Assembly: GCA_030533445.1 (NCBI GenBank)
Contig: CM060069.1
Span: forward strand, 4,694,716 to 4,758,715
Direction of reading: 5' to 3'
From: Cyprinodon diabolis
Lineage: Eukaryota; Chordata; Actinopteri; Cyprinodontiformes; Cyprinodontidae
DNA length: 64,000 nt
The number at the start of each line of letters is the position of its first letter. Position 1 is the first letter of the stretch. The notes below the pieces were generated by a model that saw only the letters and a program-made list of their open reading frames with translations, searched no databases and was not told where the DNA came from. The translations under genes were made by a program, and so were the position numbers. This document shows, in pieces, positions 26,380 through 40,350 of the stretch.

Positions 26380-29301
26380 CAGAGCCCATTATAAACCAGA
26401 ACTCATTATAAACCACAGCTATTTTTTAAAGCAGAGATATTTATAAACCACAGCCCTTTATAAACCAAAGCCCCTTAACAACCAGACCCCGTTATAAAAC
26501 AACGCCCTTAATAAACCAAAGCCTTTTATAAACCAGAGCCCTTTATAAACTAAAGCCTTTTTAAACCAAAGCCCTTAATAAACTAAATTCCTTTAATAAC
26601 CAGAGCTCTTTATACACCAAAACCCTTTATAAACCAGAGCCTGTTATAAACCAGAGCTCTTTATACACCAAAACCCTTTCTAAACCAGATCCTGTTATAA
26701 ACCAGAGCTATTTATAAACCAGTGCCCTTTATAAACCAAAGCCCTTTTTAAACGAAAGCCCTTTATAAACCAGATTATTTTATTAACCAGACCTCTTTAT
26801 AAACCAAAGTCCTTTATAAACCAGAGCCCTTTATAAACCAGAGCCCTTTATATATCAGAGCCCTTTATAAACCAAAGCCCTTTATAAACAAGAGCACATT
26901 ATAACCCAAAGCCCGTTATTAACCATATCCCTTTAAAAACCAGAGCCCTATATAAAACAGAGCTGGTTATAAACCAAATGCTGTTATAAACCAGTGCCCT
27001 TTATAAACCAGAGCTATTTATAAACCAGAGCCCTTTATAAACCAGAGCCATTATAAACCACAGCCCTTTATAAACCAGAACCTTTTATAAACCAGAGCCC
27101 ATTATAACCCAAAGCCCTTTATAAACCAGAGGCCGTTTTAAACCGGAGGCCTTTATAAACCACAGCCTGTTATAAACCACAGCCCTTTAGAAACCAGAAC
27201 CCTTAATAAACCAGAGCCCGTTATAACCCAAGCCCCTTTATAAACCAGAGCCTGTTATAAACCGGAGGCCTTTATAAACCAGAGCCCTTTATAAACTAAA
27301 GCCTTTTTAAACCAAAGCCCTTAATAAACTAAAATCCTTTAATAACCAGAGCTCTTTATACACCAAAACCCTTTCTAAACCAGAGCCTGTTATAAACCAG
27401 AGCTCTTTATAAACCAGAGCCCTTTATAAACCACAGCCCTTAATAAACTAAATTCCTTTAATAACCTGAGCTCTTTATACACCAAAACCCTTTATAAACC
27501 AGAACCTGTTATAAACCAGAACCCTTTATAAACAAGAGCCCATTATAACCCAAACCTGTTATTAACCAGATCCCTTTAAAAACCAGAGCCCTATATAAAC
27601 CAAAGCTGGTTATAAACCAGATGCTGTTATAAACCAGAGCCCTTTATAAACCAGAGCCCTTTATAAACCACAGCCCTTTATAAACCAGAACCTTTTATAA
27701 ACCAGAGCCCGTTATAACCCTAAGCCCTTTATAAGCCAGAGGCCGTTATAAACCGGAGGCCTTCATAAACCAGAGCCCGTTATAAACCACAGCCCTTTAT
27801 AAACCAGAACCCTTTATAAACCAGAGCCCGTTATAACCCAAACCCCCTTATAAACCAGAGCCTGTTATAAACCGGAGGCCTTTATAAAACAAAGTCCGTT
27901 ATAAACCAGAGCCCATTATAAACAAGAGCCCTTTATAAACCAGAGCCCTTTACAAACCAGGTACCGTTATAAACCACAGCCATATTTAACACAGAGGTAT
28001 TTATAATCCAGAGCCCTTTATAAACCAAAGGCCTTTATAAACCAGATTCCTTTATAAATCAGAGCTCTTTATACACAAAATCCCTTTATAAACCAGAGCC
28101 CATTATAAACCAGAACTCATTATAAACCACAACTATTTTTTAAAGCAGAGATATTTATAAACCACAGCCCTTTATAAACCAAAGCCCCTTAACAACCAGA
28201 CCCCGTTATAAAACAAAGCCCTTAATAAACCAAAGCCTTTTATAAACCAGAGCCCTTTATAAACTAAAGCCTTTTTAAACCAAAGCCCTTAATAAACTAA
28301 ATTTCTTTAATAACCAGAGCTCTTTATACACCAAAACCCTTTATAAACCAGAGCCTGTTATAAACCAGAGCTCTTAATACAACAAAACCCTTTCTAAACC
28401 AGATCCTGTTATAAACCAGAGCTATTTATAAACCAGTGCCCTTTATAAACCAAAGCCCTTTTTAAACGAAAGCCCTTTATAAACCAGATTATTTTATTAA
28501 CCAGACCTCTTTATACACCAAAGTCCTTTATAAACCAGAGCCCTTTATAAACCAGAGCCCTTTATATATCAGAGCCCTTTATAAACCAAAGCCCTTTATA
28601 AACAAGAGCACATTATAACCCAAAGCCCGTTATTAACCATATCCCTTTAAAAACCAGAGCCCTATATAAACCAGAGCCCTTTATTAACCAGACCTCATAA
28701 TTAATCAGAGCCATTCATAACCCAAAGCACGCTATAAACAAGATATCATTATAAACCAGAGCTCTTTATAAACCTCAGCCGTTTATAAACAAGAACCCTT
28801 TATTAACCAAAGACCTTTATAAACCAGAGCCCTTTATATATCAGAGCCCTTTATAAACCAAAGCCCTTTATAAACAAGAGCCCATTATAACCCAAAGCCC
28901 GTTATTAACCAGATCCCTTTAAAAACCAGAGCCCTATATAAACCAAAGCTGGTTATAAACCAAATGCTGTTATAAACCACAGCCCTTTATAAACCAGAGC
29001 TATTTATAAACCAGAGCCCTTTATAAACCAGAGCCATTATAAACCACAGCCCTTTATAAACCAGAACCTTTTATAAACCAGAGCCCATTATAACCCAAAG
29101 CCCTTTATAAACCAGAGCCCTTTATAAACCAAAGCCCCTTAACAACCAGAGCCCTTTATAAAACAAAGCCCTTCATAAACCAAAGCCCTTTATAAACCAG
29201 AGCCCTTTATAAACTAAAGCCTTTTTAAACCAAAGCCCTTAATAAACTAAATTCCTTTAATAACCAGAGCTCTTTATACACCAAAACCCTTTATAAACCA
29301 G
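25455..29301 (+). repeat. 3.85-kb higher-order block, copy 1 (offset 4,222)
   Basis: Matches 29,677-33,523 at a constant 4,222 bp: CCGGAGCTC at 25,463 and 29,685, ACCAGACCTCG at 25,818 and 30,040, AGAGCCCTTTATTAACC at 28,673 and 32,895, and CCAAAACCC at 29,283 and 33,505. The right flank turns abruptly into CAGACCCATTTATAAACC near 29,301. Confidence 0.87.
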
Positions 29302-29676
29302 ACCCATTTATAAACCAGAACCATTTTAATCCAGAGCCCTTTTTAAACGAGATTTCTTTATAAACAAAAGACATTAATAAACCAGAGCCCTTTATAAACC
29401 AAATCCCCTAATAAACCAGAGCCTGTAAGAAACCAGAGCCCTTTATAAACCACAGACCTTTACAAACCAAATCCCTTTATAACCAGAGCCCTTTATGAAC
29501 CAAAGCCCTTCAGAAACCAAAGCCATTTTTAAACCAGAGCCAGTTATATTCAGAGCCCGTTATAAACAGAGCCATTTATAAAGCAGAGCCCGTTATAAAC
29601 CAGAGCCCTTTATGAACCAGTGAGCTATAAAAACCAGAGCTCTTTACAAACCAAAGCCCTTTATAAACCAGAGCCC

Positions 29677-32600
29677 TATATAAACCGGAGCTCTTTACAA
29701 ACCATAGCCTTTTATAAACCAGAGCCTGTTATAAACGTGAGCCCTTTATAAACCACAGCCCTTATAAACCAGAACCCTTTATAAAAGCAAACATTTTATC
29801 AACCAGAGCTCATTATAAACCAGAGCCCTCTATTAACCAGAGCCCGTTATAAACCAGAGCTTGTTATAAACCAGAGATCTTTATAAACTACAGCCCTTTA
29901 TAAACCAGAACCCTTTATAAACCAGTGCGCATTATAAACCAGAGCTCGTAATAAACCAGAGGTCTTTATAAACCAGAGCTCGTTATAAACCTGATCCCTT
30001 TATAAACCAGAGCCCTTTGTAAACCAGAGCCCTTTATTAACCAGACCTCGTAATAAACCAGAGCCATTCATAACCCAAAGCACGTTATAAACAAGATATC
30101 GTTATAAACCAGAGCTCTTTATAAACCTCAGCCGTTTATAAACAAGAACCCTTTATTAACCAAAGACCTTTATAAACCAGAGCCCTTTATAAACCAGAGC
30201 CCTTTATATATCAGAGCCCTTTATAAACCAAAGCCCTTTATAAACAAGAGCCCATTATAACCCAAAGCCCGTTATTAACCAGATCCCTTTAAAAACCAGA
30301 GCCCTATATAAACCAAAGCTGGTTATAAACCAAATGCTGTTATAAACCAGAGCCCTTTATAAACCAGAGCTATTTATAAACCAGAGCCCTTTATAAACCA
30401 GAGCCATTATAAACCACAGCCCTTTATAAACCAGAACCTTTTATAAACCAGAGCCCATTATAACCCAAAGCCCTTTATAAACCAGAGCCCTTTATAAACC
30501 AAAGCCACTTAACAACCAGAGCCCTTTATAAAACAAAGGCCTTTATAAACCAGATTCCTTTATAAATCAGAGCTCTTTATACACAAAATCCCTTTATAAA
30601 CCAGAGCCCATTATAAACCAGAACTCATTATAAACCACAGCTATTTTTTAAAGCAAAGATATTTATAAACCACAGCCCTTTATAAACCAAAGCCCCTTAA
30701 CAACCAGACCCCGTTATAAAACAACGCCCTTAATAAACCAAAGCCTTTTATAAACCAGAGCCCTTTATAAACTAAAGCCTTTTTAAACCAAAGCCCTTAA
30801 TAAACTAAATTCCTTTAATAACCAGAGCTCTTTATACACCAAAACCCTTTATAAACCAGAGCCTGTTATAAACCAGAGCTCTTTATACACCAAAACCCTT
30901 TCTAAACCAGATCCTGTTATAAACCAGAGTTATTTATAAACCAGTGCCCTTTATAAACCAAAGCCCTTTTTAAACGAAAGCCCTTTATAAACCAGATTAT
31001 TTTATTAACCAGACCTCTTTATAAACCAAAGTCCTTTATAAACCAGAGCCCTTTATAAACCAGAGCCCTTTATATATCAGAGCCCTTTATAAACCAAAGC
31101 CCTTTATAAACAAGAGCACATTATAACCCAAAGCCCGTTATTAACCATATCCCTTTAAAAACCAGAGCCCTATATAAAACAGAGCTGGTTATAAACCAAA
31201 TGCTGTTATAAACCAGCGCCCTTTATAAACCAGAGCTATTTATAAACCAGAGCCCTTTATAAACCAGAGCCATTATAAACCACAGCCCTTTATAAACCAG
31301 AACCTTTTATAAACCAGAGCCCATTATAACCCAAAGCCCTTTATAAACCAGAGGCCGTTTTAAACCGGAGGCCTTTATAAACCACAGCCTGTTATAAACC
31401 ACAGCCCTTTAGAAACCAGAACCCTTAATAAACCAGAGCCCGTTATAACCCAAACCCCTTTATAAACCAGAGCCTGTTATAAACCGGAGGCCTTTATAAA
31501 CCAGAGCCCTTTATAAACTAAAGCCTTTTTAAACCAAAGCCCTTAATAAACTAAATTCCTTTAATAACCAGAGCTCTTTATACACCAAAACCCTTTCTAA
31601 ACCAGAGCCTGTTATAAACCAGAGCTCTTTATAAACCAGAGCCCTTTATAAACCACAGCCCTTAATAAACTAAATTCCTTTAATAACCTGAGCTCTTTAT
31701 ACACCAAAACCCTTTATAAACCAGAACCTGTTATAAACCAGAACCCTTTATAAACAAGAGCCCATTATAACCCAAACCCGTTATTAACCAGATCCCTTTA
31801 AAAACCAGAGCCCTATATAAACCAAAGCTGGTTATAAACCAGATGCTGTTATAAACCAGAGCCCTTTATAAACCAGAGCCCTTTATAAACCACAGCCCTT
31901 TATAAACCAGAACCTTTTATAAACCAGAGCCCGTTATAACCCTAAGCCCTTTATAAGCCAGAGGCCGTTATAAACCGGAGGCCTTCATAAACCAGAGCCT
32001 GTTATAAACCACAGCCCTTTATAAACCAGAACCCTTTATAAACCAGAGCCCGTTATAACCCAAACCCCCTTATAAACCAGAGCCTGTTATAAACCGGAGG
32101 CCTTTATAAAACAAAGTCCGTTATAAACCAGAGCCCATTATAAACAAGAGCCCTTTATAAACCAGAGCCCTTTACAAACCAGGTACCGTTATAAACCACA
32201 GCCATATTTAACACAGAGGTATTTATAATCCAGAGCCCTTTATAAACCAAAGGCCTTTATAAACCAGATTCCTTTATAAATCAGAGCTCTTTATACACAA
32301 AATCCCTTTATAAACCAGAGCCCATTATAAACCAGAACTCATTATAAACCACAACTATTTTTTAAAGCAGAGATATTTATAAACCACAGCCCTTTATAAA
32401 CCAAAGCCCCTTAACAACCAGACCCCGTTATAAAACAAAGCCCTTAATAAACCAAAGCCTTTTATAAACCAGAGCCCTTCATAAACTAAAGCCTTTTTAA
32501 ACCAAAGCCCTTAATAAACTAAATTTCTTTAATAACCAGAGCTCTTTATACACCAAAACCCTTTATAAACCAGAGCCTGTTATAAACCAGAGCTCTTAAT

Positions 32601-33523
32601 ACACCAAAACCCTTTCTAAACCAGATCCTGTTATAAACCAGAGCTATTTATAAACCAGTGCCCTTTATAAACCAAAGCCCTTTTTAAACGAAAGCCCTTT
32701 ATAAACCAGATTATTTTATTAACCAGACCTCTTTATACACCAAAGTCCTTTATAAACCAGAGCCCTTTATAAACCAGAGCCCTTTATATATCAGAGCCCT
32801 TTATAAACCAAAGCCCTTTATAAACAAGAGCACATTATAACCCAAAGCCCGTTATTAACCATATCCCTTTAAAAACCAGAGCCCTATATAAACCAGAGCC
32901 CTTTATTAACCAGACCTCATAATTAATCAGAGCCATTCATAACCCAAAGCACGTTATAAACAAGATATCATTATAAACCAGAGCTCTTTATAAACCTCAG
33001 CCGTTTATAAACAAGAACCCTTTATTAACCAAAGACCTTTATAAACCAGAGCCCTTTATATATCAGAGCCCTTTATAAACCAAAGCCCTTTATAAACAAG
33101 AGCCCATTATAACCCAAAGCCCGTTATTAACCAGATCCCTTTAAAAACCAGAGCCCTATATAAACCAAAGCTGGTTATAAACCAAATGCTGTTATAAACC
33201 AGAGCCCTTTATAAACCAGAGCTATTTATAAACCAGAGCCCTTTATAAACCAGAGCCATTATAAACCACAGCCCTTTAAAAACCAGAACCTTTTATAAAC
33301 CAGAGCCCATTATAACCCAAAGCCCTTTATAAACCAGAGCCCTTTATAAACCAAAGCCCCTTAACAACCAGAGCCCTTTATAAAACAAAGCCCTTCATAA
33401 ACCAAAGCCCTTTATAAACCAGAGCCCTTTATAAACTAAATCCTTTTTAAACCAAAGCCCTTAATAAACTAAATTCCTTTAATAACCAGAGCTCTTTATA
33501 CACCAAAACCCTTTATAAACCAG
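29677..33523 (+). repeat. 3.85-kb higher-order block, copy 2 (offset 4,222)
   Basis: Second copy of the 25,455-29,301 block. The 375 bp between the copies resembles the 22.1-22.4 and 24.2-24.5-kb segments. Visible substitutions include GAGTTATTT near 30,929 and GCCACTTAAC near 30,506. Confidence 0.87.
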
Positions 33524-36500
33524 AACCTGTTATAAACCAGAACCCTTTATAAACAAGAGCCCATTATAACCCAAACCCATTATTAACCAGATCCCTTTAA
33601 AAACCAGAGCCCTATATAAACCAAAGCTGGTTATAAACCAGATGCTGTTATAAACCAGAGCCCTTTATAAACCAGAGCCCTTTATAAACCACAGCCCTTT
33701 ATAAACCAGAACCTTTTATAAACCAGAGCCCGTTATAACCCTAAGCCCTTTATAAGCCAGAGGCCGTTATAAACCGGAGGCCTTCATAAACCAGAGCCCG
33801 TTGTAAACCACAGCCCTTTATAAACCAGAACCCTTTATAAACCAGAGCCCGTTATAACCCAAACCCCCTTATAAACCAGAGCCTGTTATAAACCGGAGGC
33901 CTTTATAAAACAAAGTCCGTTATAAACCAGAGCCCATTATAAACAAGAGCCCTTTATAAACCAGAGCCCTTTGCAAACCAGGTACCGTTATAAACCACAG
34001 CCATATTTAACACAGAGGTATTTATAATCCAGAGCCCTTTATAAACCAAAGGCCTTTATAAACCAAAGGCCTTTATAAACCAGATTCCTTTATAAATCAG
34101 AGCTCTTTATACACAAAATCCCTTTATAAACCAGAGCCCATTATAAACCAGAACTCATTATAAACCACAGCTATTTTTTAAAGCAGAGATATTTATAAAC
34201 CACAGCCCTTTATAAACCAAAGCCCCTTAACAACCAGACCCCGTTATAAAACAACGCCCTTAATAAACCAAAGCCTTTTATAAACCAGAGCCCTTTATAA
34301 ACTAAAGCCTTTTTAAACCAAAGCCCTTAATAAACTAAATTCCTTTAATAACCAGAGCTCTTTATACACCAAAACCCTTTATAAACCAGAGCCTGTTATA
34401 AACCAGAGCTCTTTATACACCAAAACCCTTTCTAAACCAGATCCTGTTATAAACCAGAGCTATTTATAAACCAGTGCCCTTTATAAACCAAAGCCATTTT
34501 TAAACGAAAGCCCTTTATAAACCAGATTATTTTATTAACCAGACCTCTTTATAAACCAAAGTCCTTTATAAACCAGAGCCCTTTATAAACCAGAGCCCTT
34601 TATATATCAGAGCCCTTTATAAACCAAAGGCCTTTATAAACAAGAGCACATTATAACCCAAAGCCCGTTATTAACCATATCCCTTTAAAAACCAGAGCCC
34701 TATATAAAACAGAGCTGGTTATAAACCAAATGCTGTTATAAACCAGAGCCCTTTATAAACCAGAGCTATTTATAAACCAGAGCCCTTTATAAACCAGAGC
34801 CATTATAAACCACAGCCCTTTATAAACCAGAACCTTTTATAAACCAGAGCCCATTATAACCCAAAGCCCTTTATAAACCAGAGGCCGTTTTAAACCGGAG
34901 GCCTTTATAAACCACAGCCTGTTATAAACCACAGCCCTTTAGAAACCAGAACCCTTAATAAACCAGAGCCCGTTATAACCCAAACCCCTTTATAAACCAG
35001 AGCCTGTTATAAACCAGAGGCCTTTATAAACCAGAGCCCTTTATAAACTAAAGCCTTTTTAAACCAAAGCCCTTAATAAACTAAATTCCTTTAATAACCA
35101 GAGCTCTTTATACACCAAAACCCTTTATAAACCAGAGCCTGTTATAAACCAGAGCTCTTTATAAACCAGAACCCTTTATAAACCAGAGCCTGTTATAAAC
35201 CGGAGGCCTTTATAAAACAAAGTCCGTTATAAACCAGAGCCCATTATAAACAAGAGCCCTTTATAAACCAAAGCCCTTTATAAACCAGATTATTTTATTA
35301 ACCGGACCTCTTTATACAATAAAGTCCTTTATAAACCAGAGCCCTTTATAAACCAGAGCCCTTTATATATCAGAGCCTTTTATAAACCAAAGCCCTTTAT
35401 AAAAAAGAGCCCATTGTAACCCAAAGCCTGTTATTAACCAGATCCCTTTAAAAACCAGAGCACTATATGAACCAAAGCTGGTTATAAACCAGATGCTGTT
35501 ATAAACCAGAGCCCTTTATAAACCAGAGCTATTTATAAACCAGAGCTCTTTATACACAAAATCCCTTTATAAACCAGAGCCCATTATAAACCAGAGCTCA
35601 TTATAAACCACAGCCATTTTTTAAAGCAGAGCTATTTATACACCAAAGCCCTTAATAAACCAGAGCCCTTTATAAACTAAAGCCTTTTTAAACCAAAGCC
35701 CTTAATAAACTAAATTCCTTTAATAACCAGAGCTCTTTATACACCAAAACCCTTTATAAACCAGAGCCTGTTATAAACCAGAGCTCTTTATACACCAAAA
35801 CCCTTTCTAAACCAGAGCCTGTTATAAACCAGAGCTATTTATAAACCAGAGCCCTTTATAAATCACAGCCCTTATAAACCAGAACCCTTTATAAACAAGA
35901 GCCCATTATAACCCAAAGCCCGTTATTAACCAGATCCCTTTAAAAAACAGAGCCCTATATAAACCAAAGCTGGTTATAAACCAGATGCTGTTATAAACCA
36001 GAGCCCTTTATAAACCAGAGCTATTTATAAACCAGAGCACTTTATAAACCAGAGCCCTATATAAACCACAGACTTTTATAAACCAGAACCTTTTATAAAC
36101 CAGAGCCCGTTATAACCCAAAGCCCTTTATAAACCGTAGGCCGTTATAAACCGGAGGCCTTTATAAACCACAGCCCATTATAAACCACAGCCCTTTATAA
36201 ACCAGAACCCTTTATAAACCAGAGACCGTTATAACCCAAAGCCCTTTATAAACCAGAGCCCATTATAAACAGGGGCCTTTAAAAACCAAAGTCCGTTATA
36301 AACCAGAGCCCATTATAAACAAGAGCCCTTTATAAACCAGAGCCCTTTATAAACCAGAGCCCTTTATAGACCAAAGCCCTTTATAAACCAGATCCCTTTA
36401 CAAACCAGAGCCCGTTATAAACCACAGCCATTTTTAACACAGAGGTATTTATAATCCAGAGCCCTTCATAAACCAAAGGCCTTTATAAACCAGATTCCTT

Positions 36501-37031
36501 TATAAACCAGAGCTCTTTATACACAAAATCCCTTTATAAACCAGAGCCAATTATAAACCAGCACTCATTATAAACCAGAGCTATTTTTTAAAGCACAGAT
36601 ATTTATAAACCAGAGCCCTTTATAAACCAAAGCCCCTTAACAACCAGACCCCGTTATAAAACAAAGCCCTTCATAAACCAAAGCCCTTTATAAACCAGAG
36701 CCCTTTATAAACTAAAGCCTTTTTAAACCAAAGCCCTTAATAAACTAAATTCCTTTAATAACCAGAGCTCTTTATACACCAAAACCCTTTATAAACCAGA
36801 GCCTGTTATAAACCAGAGCTCTTTATAAACCAGAGCCCTTTATAAACCACAGCCCTTATAAACCAGAACCCTTTATAAACAAAAGCCCATTATAACCCAA
36901 AGCCCGTTATTAACCAGATCCCTTTAAAAACCAGAGCCCTATATAAACCAAAGCTGGTTATAAACCAGATGCTGTTATAAACCAGAGCCCTTTATAAACC
37001 AGAGCTATTTATAAACCAGAGCCCTTTATAA

Positions 37032-40000
37032 AAGCAAACACTTTATCAAGCAGAGCTCATTATATACCAGAGCCCTCTATTAACCAGAGCCCGTTATAAA
37101 CCAGAGCTTGTTATAAACCAGAGCTCTTTATAAACCTCAGATGTTTATAAACAAGAACCCTTTATTAACCAAAGACCTTTATAAACCAGAGCCTTTTATA
37201 AACCAGAGCCCTTTACAAAACAATGCCCGTTATACGACAGAGCCATATATAAACCAGAACTATTAATAAACCAGTGCCCTTTATAAACCAAAGCCCTTTT
37301 TAAACCAAAGCCCTTTATAAACCAGATTATTTTATTAACCGGACCTCTTTATACAATAAAGTCCTTTATAAACCAGAGCCCTTTATAAACCAGAGCCCTT
37401 TATATATCAGAGCCTTTTATAAACCAAAGCCCTTTATAAAAAAGAGCCCATTGTAACCCAAAGCCTGTTATTAACCAGATCCCTTTAAAAACCAGAGCAC
37501 TATATGAACCAAAGCTGGTTATAAACCAGATGCTGTTATAAACCAGAGCTATTTATAAACCAGAGCTCTTTATACACAAAATCCCTTTATAAACCAGAGC
37601 CCATTATAAACCAGAGCTCATTATAAACCACAGCCATTTTTTAAAGCAGAGCTATTTATACACCAAAGCCCTTAATAAACCAGAGCCCTTTATAAACTAA
37701 GGCCTTTTTAAACCAAAGCCCTTAATAAACTAAATTCCTTTAATAACCAGAGCTCTTTATACACCAAAGCCCTTTATAAACCAGAGCCTTTTATAAACCA
37801 GAGCTCTTTATAAACCAGAACCCTTTATAAAAGCAAGCACTTTATCAACCAGAGCTCAACATAAACGATTGCCCTCTATTAACCAGAGCCTGTTATAAAC
37901 CAGAGCTTGTTATAAACCAGAGATCTTTATAAATCTTTATAAAGATCGGCCTCGGCAGATGGCCGCTCACACTGAGCCTGGTTCTGCTGGAGGTTTCTTC
38001 CTGTTAAAAGGGAGTTTTTCCTCTCCACTGTCGCTACAAGCATGCTTAGTGTGAGGGATTGTATTTGAGTCAATGAGTCAATGCAATCAACTGGTTTTCC
38101 TTAGATAGAAAACTTTGTATCAATTTGACTGTATGATCTGGTTGAACTGTAAAGTGCCTTGAGATGACATGTGTTGTGAAATTGGCGCTATATAAATAAA
38201 CTGAATTGAATTGAATTGATAAACCACAGCCCTTTATAAAACAGAGCCCTTTTTAAACCAAAACCCTTAACAAACTAAATTCCTTTAATAACCAGAGCTA
38301 TTGATACACCAAAGCCCTTTATAAACCAGAGCCTGTTATAAACCAGAGCTCTTTATAAACAGGGGCCCTTTATAAACCACAGCCCTTATAAACCAGAAGC
38401 CTTTATAAAAGCAAGCACTTTATCAACCAGAGCTAATTAAAAACCAGAGCCCTCTATTAACCAGAGCCCGTTATAAACCAGAGCTTGATATAAACCAGAG
38501 ATCTTTATAAACCACAGCCCTTTATCAAACAGAGCCCTTTATAAACCAGAGCTTGATATAAACCAGAGATCTTTATAAACCACAGCCCTTTATCAAACAG
38601 AGCCCTTTATAAACCAGAGCCATTTATGAATCACAGTCCTTTATAAACCAGAGTCATTTATAAACCAGAGCCCTTTTTAAACCATATTCCTTTATAAAGC
38701 AGAGCCATTTATGAACCAGAGCCCTTTTTAAACCAGATTCCTTTATAAAGCAGAGCCATTAATAAACCAGAGCCCTTTTTAAACCAGATTCCTTTATAAA
38801 CCAGACCCATTTATAAACCAGAACCATTTTAATCCAGAGCCCTTTTTAAACGAGATTTCTTTATAAACCAAAGACATTAATAAACCAGAGCCCTTTATAA
38901 ACCAAATCCCCTAATAAACCAGAGCCTGTAAGAAACCAGAGCCCTTTATAAACCAGAGACCTTTACAAACCAAATCGCTTTATAACCAGAGCCCTTTATG
39001 AACCACAGCCCTTTATAGACCAAAGACCTTTGCAAACCAGAGCCCTTTATAAACCAGAGCCATTTATGAATCACAGTCCTTTATAAACCAGAGTCATTTA
39101 TAAACCAGAGCCCTTTTTAAACCAGATTCCTTTATAAAGCAGAGCCATTTATGAACCAGAACCATTTTAATCCAGAGCCCTTTTTAAACGAGATTTCTTT
39201 ATAAACCAAAGACATTAATAAACCAGAGCCCTTTATAAACCAAATCCCCTAATAAACCAGAGCCTGTAAGAAACCAGAGCCCTTTATAAACCAGAGACCT
39301 TTACAAACCAAATCCCTTTATAACCAGAGCCCTTTATGAACCACAGCCCTTTATAGACCAAAGACCTTTGCAAACCAGAGCCCTTTACAAACCAAAGCCC
39401 TTCAGAAACCAAAGCCGTTTTTAAACCAGAGCCAGTTATATTCAGAGCCCGTTATAAACAGAGCCATTTATAAAGCAGAGCCCGTTATAAACCAGAGCCC
39501 TTTATGAACCAGTGAGCTATAAAAACCAGAGCTCTTTACAAACCAAAGCCCTTTATAAACCAGAGCCCTATATAAACCGGAGCTCTTTATAAACCATAGC
39601 CTTTTATAAACCAGAGCCTGTTATAAACGTGAGCCCTTTATAAACCACAGCCCTTATAAACCAGAACCTTTTATAAAAGCAAACATTTTATCAACCAGAG
39701 CTCATTATAAACCAGAGCCCTCTATTAACCAGAGCCCGTTGTAAACCAGAGCTTGTTATAAACCAGAGATCTTTATAAACTACAGCCCTTTATAAACCAG
39801 AACCCTTTATAAACCAGTGCGCATTATAAACCAGAGCTCGTAATAAACCAGAGGTCTTTATAAACCAGAGCTCGTTATAAACCTGATCCCTTTATAAACC
39901 AGAGCCCTTTGTAAACCAGAGCCCTTTATTAACCAGACCTCGTAATAAACCAGAGCCATTCATAACCCAAAGCACGTTATAAACAAGATATCGTTATAAA

Positions 40001-40350
40001 CCAGAGCTCTTTATAAACCTCAGCCGTTTATAAACAAGAACCCTTTATTAACCAAAGACGTTTATAAACCAGAGCCCTTTATAAACCAGAGCCCTTTATA
40101 TATCAGAGCCCTTTATAAACCAAAGCCCTTTATAAACAAGAGCCCATTATAACCCAAAGCCCGTTATTAACCAGATCCCTTTAAAAACCAGAGCCCTATA
40201 TAAACCAAAGCTGGTTATAAACCAAATGCTGTTATAAACCAGAGCCCTTTATAAACCAGAGCTATTTATAAACCAGAGCCCTTTATAAACCAGAGCCATT
40301 ATAAACCACAGCCCTTTATAAACCAGAACCTTTTATAAACCAGAGCCCAT
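37032..40350 (+). repeat. Higher-order block D (paralogue of block A)
   Basis: Shares with 48-3,420 the variant order, the full-form retroelement tail and the 440-bp duplication. Private features are a missing monomer near 37,540 and a 68-bp (four-monomer) tandem duplication, with GAGCTTGATATAAACC at 38,481 and 38,549. Ends are approximate. Confidence 0.8.
37935..38219 (+). mobile_element. Non-LTR retroelement 3' tail, copy 4 (full form)
   Basis: Retains CCTGTTAAAAGGGAGTTTTT and the longer GAATT run, as copy 1 does. It differs from copy 1 by very few visible bases (for example GAGCCTGGTTC against GAGCCTAGTTC). It is embedded in block D at the equivalent position. Confidence 0.75.
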
